36,962 bases of DNA from NCBI GenBank assembly GCA_947630725.1, contig CANRIS010000025.1:1-36962 (forward strand). The letters run 5' to 3'. Each line of letters starts with the position of its first letter. The stretch's first letter is position 1. The notes beneath the pieces are model-generated. The model searched no databases. It saw only the letters and a list, made by a program, of their open reading frames with translations, and was not told the DNA's origin. Made by a program: the position numbers and the translations under genes. Shown one piece after another: positions 31,601 to 36,962 of the stretch. The stretch is from an uncultured Clostridia bacterium (GTDB lineage Bacteria > Bacillota > Clostridia > Lachnospirales > CAG-274).

Positions 31601-31659
31601 TTTTGGTAAATATATGATCGAGAAATAACTGGATATATATGTGTTTCAGAGGTATTATG
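31601..31659 (+). promoter_or_regulatory. Repeated cargo element, copy C
   Basis: TTTTGGTAAATATATG, then AGAAATAACTGGATATAT, then TTCAGAGGTATTATG, with upstream flank TGTAATGTACACAACA at about 31564. It precedes the gene at 31699. Confidence 0.75.
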
Positions 31660-31698
31660 TACCTACAACAAAGAAAACAAACCAAGGAGGAAAACACA

Positions 31699-31866
31699 AT
31701 GACAGCATTTACAGAGAATTTTACACAGGTTGATTACTTAACCGAACTGCTTAAATCAAGGGAATGGCTCATAAGCAATAACCGCAGTACAGAACAGATC
31801 GACAAGGTTATAGAAAAAACAAGAAATACATTGCTCAAACAAAAACTTGCTTCACAGGCCAATTAA
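31699..31866 (+). CDS. Small helical cargo protein, 55 aa
   Basis: ATG 31699 chosen over an in-frame start at 31639 because AAGGAGG (31684-31690) fits and the earlier start lies inside the repeat element. FTENFTQVDYLTELLKSREW, then RSTEQIDKVIEKTRNTLLKQ: two predicted helices. Not recognised. Last of the three one-gene units between TerL and portal. Confidence 0.62.
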   Translation: MTAFTENFTQVDYLTELLKSREWLISNNRSTEQIDKVIEKTRNTLLKQKLASQAN

Positions 31867-31870
31867 ATAT

Positions 31871-31893
31871 AAAGCCCTTTCGGGGGCTTTTTT
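31871..31893 (+). terminator. Terminator of the 31699 unit
   Basis: AAAGCCC-TTTCGG-GGGCTTT followed by TTT, between this unit and the portal gene. Confidence 0.75.
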
Positions 31894-31916
31894 AAATACA
31901 CAAGGAGATGATGACG

Positions 31917-33155
31917 ATGGGAATTTTAAACCGACTTTTCAGGTCAAGGGATAAGCCCAAGGATTATTACAGCAGTCCGTCTTTGAGATATTTGTTCGGC
32001 AAAAGCACCAGCGGAACCAACGTAACGGAGGAATCGGCTATGCAGGTCACGGCGGTTTACGCTTGTGTGCGTATCCTTTCGGAGGCTATAGCGCAGCTTC
32101 CTCTGCACATTTATGAGTACCAAAGTGACGGCGGCAAAAAAAGAGTTTTCGACCATCCCCTTTACAAGATACTTCACGATGAGCCCAATCCCGAAATGAC
32201 GTCATTTGTGTTTCGTGAAACCCTTATGAGCCATTTGCTTATTTACGGAAACGCATATGCTCAGATAATTCGTGACGGCGGAGGCAGAATTTTAGGGCTA
32301 TATCCTCTATTGCCCGACAAGATGGAAGTAGACCGAAACGAAAAAGGCGAAATCGTGTACAAGTACAGCAGGTACGATGACAGTAATCCGAACTTTAAGG
32401 AATACGGCGCTATTGTTTTAAACTCCGAAGACGTGCTGCATATCCCCGGACTGGGCTTTGACGGTCTGGTGGGATATTCTCCTATTGCAATGGCAAAAAA
32501 CGCTGTGGGAATGACTTTAGCCTGTGACGAATACGGTTCGGCATTCTTCGCCAACAGCGCAAGACCAAGCGGCGTGCTTGAATATCCGGGGGCGTTGAAA
32601 GACCCTGCTGTCGTAAGGGAAAGCTGGAACGCTGTGTACGGAGGCAGTAAAAACGCAAACAAGGTAGCTGTACTCGAAGAAGGGATGACATTTAAACAAA
32701 TAAGCATATCTCCCGATGAGGCGCAGTTTCTTGAAACAAGAAAATTTCAGATTGACGAAATAGCAAGGCTGTACCGCATACCGCCACATATGATAGGGGA
32801 TCTGGATAAATCTTCGTTCTCGAATATAGAACAGCAGTCTTTGGAGTTTGTAAAATACACGCTTGACCCTTGGGTGGTAAGGTGGGAGCAGTCTTTGAAA
32901 AAGTCGCTTTTACTGCCGCAGGAAAAAGATAAATATTTTATAAAAATGAATGTGGACAGTCTGCTTAGAGGCGATTACGAAAGCCGAATGGAAGGCTATG
33001 CAAAGGCAAGACAAAACGGCTGGATGAGCGCAAACGATATAAGAGAACTCGAAGACCTGAATCCTATTCCCGATGAGGAAGGCGGCAATCTGTATCTTGT
33101 AAACGGTTCGTATACAAAGCTTTCAGATGCAGGGGTCGCCTACAATGTAAATTGA
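31917..33155 (+). CDS. HK97-family portal protein
   Basis: 412 aa, ATG 31917 chosen because AAGGAG (31902-31907) is 9 nt upstream. SAMQVTAVYACVRILSEAIA and QLPLHIYEY at the start, NPEMTSFVFRETLMSHLLIY, GNAYAQIIRDGGGRILGLYP, ARLYRIPPHMIGDLDKSSFS and EQQSLEFVKYTLDPWVVRWE are diagnostic of Phage_portal (PF04860). It forms the dodecameric ring at the unique vertex through which TerL pumps DNA. First gene of the head operon. Confidence 0.95.
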   Translation: MGILNRLFRSRDKPKDYYSSPSLRYLFGKSTSGTNVTEESAMQVTAVYACVRILSEAIAQLPLHIYEYQSDGGKKRVFDHPLYKILHDEPNPEMTSFVFRETLMSHLLIYGNAYAQIIRDGGGRILGLYPLLPDKMEVDRNEKGEIVYKYSRYDDSNPNFKEYGAIVLNSEDVLHIPGLGFDGLVGYSPIAMAKNAVGMTLACDEYGSAFFANSARPSGVLEYPGALKDPAVVRESWNAVYGGSKNANKVAVLEEGMTFKQISISPDEAQFLETRKFQIDEIARLYRIPPHMIGDLDKSSFSNIEQQSLEFVKYTLDPWVVRWEQSLKKSLLLPQEKDKYFIKMNVDSLLRGDYESRMEGYAKARQNGWMSANDIRELEDLNPIPDEEGGNLYLVNGSYTKLSDAGVAYNVN

Positions 33156-33171
33156 AATAAGGAGTAAATGA

Positions 33172-33855
33172 ATGAAACGTAAATTCTGGAACTGGATAAA
33201 AAATGAAACCGAGGGTACGAGAACCCTCTTTTTAAGTGGGGAAATCTCAGATGAGACATGGTGGGGAGACGAGGTAACCCCTAAAATCTTCAAAGATGAG
33301 CTTGACAGTGGCGAGGGAGATATTACCCTTTGGATTAACTCTCCGGGTGGGTGTGTGTTCGCCGCAGCACAGATTTATAATATGCTGATGGAATACAAAG
33401 GCAATGTTACCGTTAAGATAGACAGCTTGGCTGCATCGGCAGCATCTGTAATTGCCATGGCAGGGACGGAAGTTTTGATGTCCCCCACGTCCTTAATGAT
33501 GGTGCATAATCCGCTGACTGTGGCAATAGGCGATACAGAGGAAATGCAAAAAGCCATAGCAATGCTTAACGAGGTAAAGGAAAGCATAATCAACGCCTAC
33601 GAGCTTAAAACAGGACTTCGCCGTAATAAAATATCCCAGCTTATGGACGCTGAGACTTGGCTTAACGCTAAAAAGGCTGTGGAGCTTGGCTTTGCAAACG
33701 GCATTTTATATGATAAATATGTGGAAAATCCTGAACCCGAAGCAATGTTATTTTCACGGAGAGCAGTAACCAACGCTCTTTTAAATAAACTTAGGGTACA
33801 GCCCAAAGGCACACCTTATTCAGAACTTGAAACAAGGTTAAATTTATTAAAATAA
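33172..33855 (+). CDS. ClpP-like prohead maturation protease
   Basis: 227 aa, ATG 33172 with AAGGAG upstream. GEISDETWWGDEVTPKIFKD, then ITLWINSPGGCVFAAAQIYN (oxyanion GG), SLAASAASVIAMAG (catalytic Ser), SLMMVHNPLT (catalytic His) and ISQLMDAETWLNAKKAVELG (Asp region) form the S14 ClpP-type active site. In HK97-like phages it cleaves the N-terminal delta domain of the capsid protein, which is encoded next. Length and order are standard. Confidence 0.95.
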   Translation: MKRKFWNWIKNETEGTRTLFLSGEISDETWWGDEVTPKIFKDELDSGEGDITLWINSPGGCVFAAAQIYNMLMEYKGNVTVKIDSLAASAASVIAMAGTEVLMSPTSLMMVHNPLTVAIGDTEEMQKAIAMLNEVKESIINAYELKTGLRRNKISQLMDAETWLNAKKAVELGFANGILYDKYVENPEPEAMLFSRRAVTNALLNKLRVQPKGTPYSELETRLNLLK

Positions 33856-33869
33856 CAGGAGGTAATTAC

Positions 33870-35051
33870 ATGAGCAAAATTTTAGAATTAAGAGAAAAAA
33901 GAGCAAATCTCTGGGAAAGGACAAAAAACTTTCTCGAAACCCACAGACGTGAGGACGGAACTGTCTCGGCGGAGGACACGGCCACCTACGAAAGAATGGA
34001 GGCGGATGTCGTAAACCTCGGCAACGAAATTAAAAGGCTTGAAAGACAGAAAGAGCTTGATGACGAGCTTAAGGCTCCTATTAACACGCCTATCACAAAT
34101 AAACCTGAAAGCAGGAAACCCGATATCAAGACAGGTCGTGCAAGCGAAGGCTATAAAAAAGCTTTCTGGAACACCATGCGCAGCAAGCATTATTATGATG
34201 TTTCAAATGAGCTTTCCATAAGGTCGGACACCGAAGGAGGTTATCTTGTACCAAATGAGTATGAAAAAACACTTGTTGAGGCTCTTGAAGAAGAAAATTT
34301 TTTCAGAAAGCTGGCAACGGTAATAACCACCTCCGGCGGCGAAAGAAAGATACCTATCGTAACGGCTAAGGGAACAGCGGAATGGATAGAAGAAGCTGCA
34401 GCATATCCGTTTTCGGATGATACTTTCGGACAGGTGACTATAGGAGCTTATAAACTTGCAACGATGATAAAGATTTCCGAAGAGCTTTTAAACGACAGCG
34501 CATTCAATATGGAATCCTATATATCAAAGGAGTTTGCCAGACGTATAGGAGCTAAAGAGGAAGAAGCCTTTATAAAGGGTGACGGCACAGGTAAACCTTC
34601 GGGTATATTTAATACCGAAGAAGCTGACGTGACCGTTGCCGGTTCGACCCTGTCTCTTGATAATGTTATGGATTTATACTATAGCCTGAGATCACCTTAC
34701 AGAAATAAGGCCGTGTGGATTCTAAACGATTCCACAATAAAAGCTATAAGAAAATTGAAGGACGGAAACGGCAACTATATATGGCAGCCCTCTGTTCGTG
34801 AGGGAGAACCCGACAAGATCCTTAACAGACCATATTTCACATCGGTATATGCGCCTGAAATATCAAGCGGAAATAAGGTGTTGGCATTCGGAGATTTCTC
34901 TTATTACTGGATTGCCGACAGACAGGGGCGCTCCTTTAAGAGGCTTAACGAGCTTTACGCCCCAAACGGACAGGTGGGCTTTCTTGCAAGCCAGAGAGTT
35001 GACGGCAAGCTGATACTTTCCGAGGCGGTCAAACTCCTTAAGATGGGCTGA
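33870..35051 (+). CDS. HK97-fold major capsid protein
   Basis: 393 aa, AGGAGG upstream (33858-33863). Residues 1-~75 are a coiled-coil delta/scaffold domain (ELREKRANLWERTKNFLETH, LGNEIKRLERQKELDDELKA). The mature part begins near residue 100 and shows RSDTEGGYLVPNEYEKTLVE, TTSGGERKIPIVTAKGTAEW, TIGAYKLATMIKISEELLND, AFIKGDGTGKPSGIF and GFLASQRVDGKLILSEAVKL, classic for HK97 gp5. It is processed by the protease encoded upstream. Confidence 0.95.
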   Translation: MSKILELREKRANLWERTKNFLETHRREDGTVSAEDTATYERMEADVVNLGNEIKRLERQKELDDELKAPINTPITNKPESRKPDIKTGRASEGYKKAFWNTMRSKHYYDVSNELSIRSDTEGGYLVPNEYEKTLVEALEEENFFRKLATVITTSGGERKIPIVTAKGTAEWIEEAAAYPFSDDTFGQVTIGAYKLATMIKISEELLNDSAFNMESYISKEFARRIGAKEEEAFIKGDGTGKPSGIFNTEEADVTVAGSTLSLDNVMDLYYSLRSPYRNKAVWILNDSTIKAIRKLKDGNGNYIWQPSVREGEPDKILNRPYFTSVYAPEISSGNKVLAFGDFSYYWIADRQGRSFKRLNELYAPNGQVGFLASQRVDGKLILSEAVKLLKMG

Positions 35052-35072
35052 AAATAAACGGAGGGAGCGGAA

Positions 35073-35345
35073 ATGGTAACTATTGACGAAGCGAGAAATT
35101 ATCTTCGTATCGACAATCAAGATGATGACGGACTTATTCAAAAAATACTTGATACATCAATTCGATTATGTACAGATGTTTCAAGATGCAGCTCTAAAGA
35201 GGAATTTTTTAAATCGGGGCTAAGCAATACCGCTGTTCTGTATGCTCTCGGTTATCTCTATGAACACAGGGAAGAAGCCGACCATCATGAGCTTGTGCTT
35301 ACTCTCCGTTCCCTTCTGTTTCCTTTGAGAGAAGGTGTGTTTTAG
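35073..35345 (+). CDS. Head-tail connector (gp6-like)
   Basis: 90 aa, GGAGGGAG upstream. TIDEARNYLRIDNQDDDGLI and QKILDTSIRLCTDVSRC at the start and YALGYLYEHREEADHHELVL, then LRSLLFPLREGVF, match HK97 gp6-like connector proteins that dock under the portal. The gene is complete. The next head gene (36165) is separated by a toxin-antitoxin insertion. Confidence 0.88.
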   Translation: MVTIDEARNYLRIDNQDDDGLIQKILDTSIRLCTDVSRCSSKEEFFKSGLSNTAVLYALGYLYEHREEADHHELVLTLRSLLFPLREGVF

Positions 35346-35436
35346 TGGCTAATATGCCTACTGACTTTCAAACTGTATCGTTGTATGTCTATTATTCTGT
35401 AATGTAAACAAACTACGAACATCATTAATTTTTGTA

Positions 35437-35465
35437 TTGCGTTTGTAGGTACATTGGGGTATAAT
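35437..35465 (+). promoter_or_regulatory. Promoter of the RelB/ParE-type TA pair
   Basis: TTGCGT (35437-35442), a 17-bp spacer and TATAAT (35460-35465), 36 bp before the antitoxin start. Confidence 0.7.
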
Positions 35466-35500
35466 GTATTTAAAGAAAAGATATGAAGGGAGAATTTATT

Positions 35501-35803
35501 ATGGCTAAAACAGCAAATCTTTATGCAAGGATAGAACCCAACATTAAGGAACAAGCGGAGAATATATTATCTGCATTAGGCATTCCTGTATCAAATGCGA
35601 TTAATATGTTTTACAAACAGATCATACTGCAAAACGGTATACCATTTGAACTTAAACTGCCACAGAATACTAAAGATATAAGTATCATGACGAAAGATGA
35701 GTTAAATGCTGAACTTGAAAAAGGTTATAATAATATTCTTGAGGGAAAAATACAACCTTTTGAAGAGGCTATAGCGGATATTCGAAAGGAAATTAAATCA
35801 TGA
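35501..35803 (+). CDS. RelB/DinJ-family antitoxin
   Basis: 100 aa, ATG 35501 with GAAGGGAG upstream; an in-frame ATG at 35483 overlaps that site and is unlikely. AKTANLYARIEPNIKEQAEN, ILSALGIPVSNAINMFYKQI, ILQNGIPFELKLP is the ribbon-helix-helix of RelB/DinJ. The acidic, helical C-terminus (DELNAELEKGYNNILEGKIQ) binds the toxin. The stop overlaps the toxin ATG. It interrupts the head operon between connector and closure genes, so it is an acquired module. Confidence 0.9.
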   Translation: MAKTANLYARIEPNIKEQAENILSALGIPVSNAINMFYKQIILQNGIPFELKLPQNTKDISIMTKDELNAELEKGYNNILEGKIQPFEEAIADIRKEIKS

Positions 35804-36119
35804 TATATAAACTAACAATTACCGATGAAGCAAAAGAAGATCTGAAAGAAATATATAGATATATATCTGTATATTTGAGCGCACCTATGAATGCATCAAA
35901 ACAATTGGATAGGATAGAAAAAAATATATTATCATTAAATGAGATGCCCGATAGATTTCCACGATATTTTGATAGTTTATGGAAAAAAAGAGGACTAAGG
36001 TATTGCATTGTTGATAATTATGTTATTTTTTTATAATTGACGAGGATAGAAAAACAGTATCCATAATGCGTATATTATATTCAAAAAGAAATATAGAAAG
36101 TATATTAAAAGATATGTAA
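35800..36119 (+). pseudogene. RelE/ParE-family toxin, frameshifted in a T-run
   Basis: The frame from ATG 35800 reads IYKLTITDEAKEDLKEIYRY, SKQLDRIEKNILSLNEMPDR, FPRYFDSLWKKRGLRYCIVD, then NYVIFL and stops at 36036. One extra T in the seven-T run at 36026-36032 would give NYVIFFIIDEDRKTVSIMRI and LYSKRNIESILKDM, the normal ParE/RelE C-terminus with the last beta-strand and a stop at 36117-36119 (106 aa). As it stands the last strand, which carries active-site residues in the family, is lost. Possible real inactivation, slippage or sequencing error in the homopolymer. Confidence 0.85.
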
Positions 36120-36125
36120 GATTTA

Positions 36126-36150
36126 AGCATCTGCAATGCAGGTGCTTTTT
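36126..36150 (+). terminator. Terminator after the TA pair
   Basis: AGCATCTGC-AAT-GCAGGTGCT (9-bp stem, one T-G pair) followed by TTTT. It lies just after the repaired toxin stop and before the head closure gene, which therefore needs readthrough or its own promoter. Confidence 0.75.
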
Positions 36151-36164
36151 GTATAAGGAGAATT

Positions 36165-36518
36165 ATGACTAATGATATTTTAGAGAGATTACGGCACAGA
36201 GTCGAGGTTTATACAAAAGAAAAGAGCCAAACTGAGTTTGGAGAATGTACATATTTATATAGAAGAAACTCATACATCTGGGCTGAAATTTTACCTCTTA
36301 GGGGTAAGGAAGAAGCTGTTGACGGTAAGTCAGTCAGAGCAAATGTAACTCACAAAATAACTGTAAGAAACGGAGCGATAAAAGAACCTCGCAACGATAT
36401 GTACTTTATGTACAAAGGACAAAAATACGAGGTTCTTTATTTTATGCCACACTATCGGAGAAATGACCTTATTGAATTTTATACCAAGCTTATTATAGAG
36501 ACGGAGGAGGATTATTAA
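36165..36518 (+). CDS. Head closure / head-tail adaptor protein (SPP1 gp16-like)
   Basis: 117 aa, AAGGAGA upstream of ATG 36165. LERLRHRVEVYTKEKSQTEF, SYIWAEILPLRGKEEAVDGK, NVTHKITVRNGAIKEPRNDM and GQKYEVLYFMPHYRRNDLIE are typical of the phage head-tail joining family PF05521. It seals the packaged head beneath the connector. Overlaps the next gene's ATG by one base (36518). Confidence 0.88.
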   Translation: MTNDILERLRHRVEVYTKEKSQTEFGECTYLYRRNSYIWAEILPLRGKEEAVDGKSVRANVTHKITVRNGAIKEPRNDMYFMYKGQKYEVLYFMPHYRRNDLIEFYTKLIIETEEDY

Positions 36519-36910
36519 TGTCTGAAAATAAAAAGGTATCCCTTGAACAGCTTATCAAGAAGAAACTTGAAAAAGACGGCAAGAAAAATGCCACAAAGGA
36601 AATTTATGTGGAGGCTCTTAACGGCAGCATAACCGTTACAAATCCATCGGACAGTCAGAGGATAGAGTTTGCCGACAAAACCAAAAGCGGAAGCTATGTT
36701 GATATGATGGAGGCTTACGAAAAACTGATATATGACTGCTGCCCTATGCTTCATTCACAGGAGCTGCAGAAGGAGATAGATGTGGATTATCCATATGACA
36801 CAGTCAGAGCCATTTTCGATACTGACGAGATAGCGGATATAGGAGTAAAAGTGCTTAACTTCTTTGAAAGCAATGAAGAAGATTCAGATGAAAAACTAAA
36901 AAACTCATAA
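36518..36910 (+). CDS. XkdN-like tail assembly chaperone
   Basis: 130 aa. KVSLEQLIKKKLEKDGKKNA, TKEIYVEALNGSITVTNPSD, MMEAYEKLIYDCCPMLHSQE and DTVRAIFDTDEIADIGVKVL resemble the XkdN-type tail assembly chaperones of Gram-positive phages. These normally come after the tail tube gene and before the tape measure. Here it follows the head closure gene directly, without the usual tail completion and tube genes. The tape measure would be downstream of the window. Confidence 0.72.
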   Translation: MSENKKVSLEQLIKKKLEKDGKKNATKEIYVEALNGSITVTNPSDSQRIEFADKTKSGSYVDMMEAYEKLIYDCCPMLHSQELQKEIDVDYPYDTVRAIFDTDEIADIGVKVLNFFESNEEDSDEKLKNS

Positions 36911-36918
36911 TGCGTGAC

Positions 36919-36946
36919 GGCGAGTTAAATATGCTCGCCTTTTTTG
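36919..36946 (+). terminator. Terminator-like hairpin after the chaperone gene
   Basis: GGCGAG-N9-CTCGCC followed by TTTTTT. At this place many phages have a frameshift product, but the hairpin lies after the stop, so a terminator or attenuator is more likely. Confidence 0.6.
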
Positions 36947-36962
36947 CTGTCAGAGGTATTGA

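Noticed and set aside
30625..31665. CRISPR or tandem repeat explanation for the cargo elements
   Set aside because: Copies are 380-560 bp apart, each in front of a gene, and recur elsewhere in the cargo region; the pattern fits regulatory elements.
1..36962. tRNA or rRNA genes
   Set aside because: No cloverleaf with the TTCGANNC arm and no rRNA-like sequence was noticed on either strand; a tRNA scan would be the decisive check.

Overview
The window looks like part of the chromosome of a low-to-moderate-GC Gram-positive bacterium of class Clostridia (Bacillota). The grounds are strong AGGAGG-type ribosome binding sites, remnants of IS1182, IS200, IS256 and IS3 elements, and a phage gene set (DUF2800, DUF2815, PolA-type polymerase, DUF4406, DUF3987, VRR-NUC, SNF2, DUF1492) typical of Clostridia prophages. 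I saw no rRNA, tRNA, CRISPR array or integrase; the prophage ends lie outside the window or are not recognisable.

Region 1 (1-6200) is an AT-rich graveyard of decayed insertion sequences and orphan genes: the start of an IS1182 transposase, an IS200 head fused to a broken IS256 transposase that carries a double-palindrome insertion, an unknown two-TM protein, a collapsed IS3, several ORF scraps, and a frameshifted membrane protein with Ig-like repeats. Region 2 (6300-19070) is the prophage early/replication module, all on the + strand: an XRE regulator behind a leader with a promoter, small ORF and terminator; a structured RNA leader that buries the ribosome binding site of a sigma-like gene; a Cas4-like nuclease (DUF2800), a DUF2815 protein, and a PolA-type DNA polymerase interrupted by an intein. 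Then come DUF4406, an AEP-primase/PriCT/DUF3987 protein, VRR-NUC, an SNF2 helicase broken in its Walker A motif, and a DUF1492 late regulator. Region 3 (19160-27490) holds an AbrB/RelE-type toxin-antitoxin pair, the HNH gene with a probable cos region, and a cargo block: Zn-finger protein, two DNA methyltransferases, a 'virulence-like' protein, amidoligase, gamma-glutamylcyclotransferase and small proteins. Region 4 (27541-36962) is the packaging and head module: TerS, TerL with a second intein, portal, ClpP-like protease, HK97 capsid, connector, an inserted toxin-antitoxin pair, head closure protein and an XkdN-like tail chaperone.

Four things stand out. (1) The DNA polymerase intein (11614-12540) carries an HNH homing endonuclease in a different reading frame (11759-12562) while the host frame stays open throughout; both frames of about 700 nt appear functional. 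(2) A 4,555-bp segment (21053-25607) is inverted: it splits an adenine methyltransferase and an amidoligase so exactly that flipping it back restores both in frame and makes every gene in the phage co-directional. (3) At least seven copies of a ~55-60-bp intergenic element sit in front of single cargo genes, most followed by a terminator, giving promoter-gene-terminator cassettes spread across the packaging module. (4) Several genes carry single small lesions (a 4-bp tandem duplication in helicase Walker A, a T-run frameshift in a toxin, hairpin insertions in the cytosine methyltransferase), suggesting a prophage that is decaying or switching. Both inteins sit in catalytic nucleotide-binding motifs: polymerase motif B and terminase Walker A.
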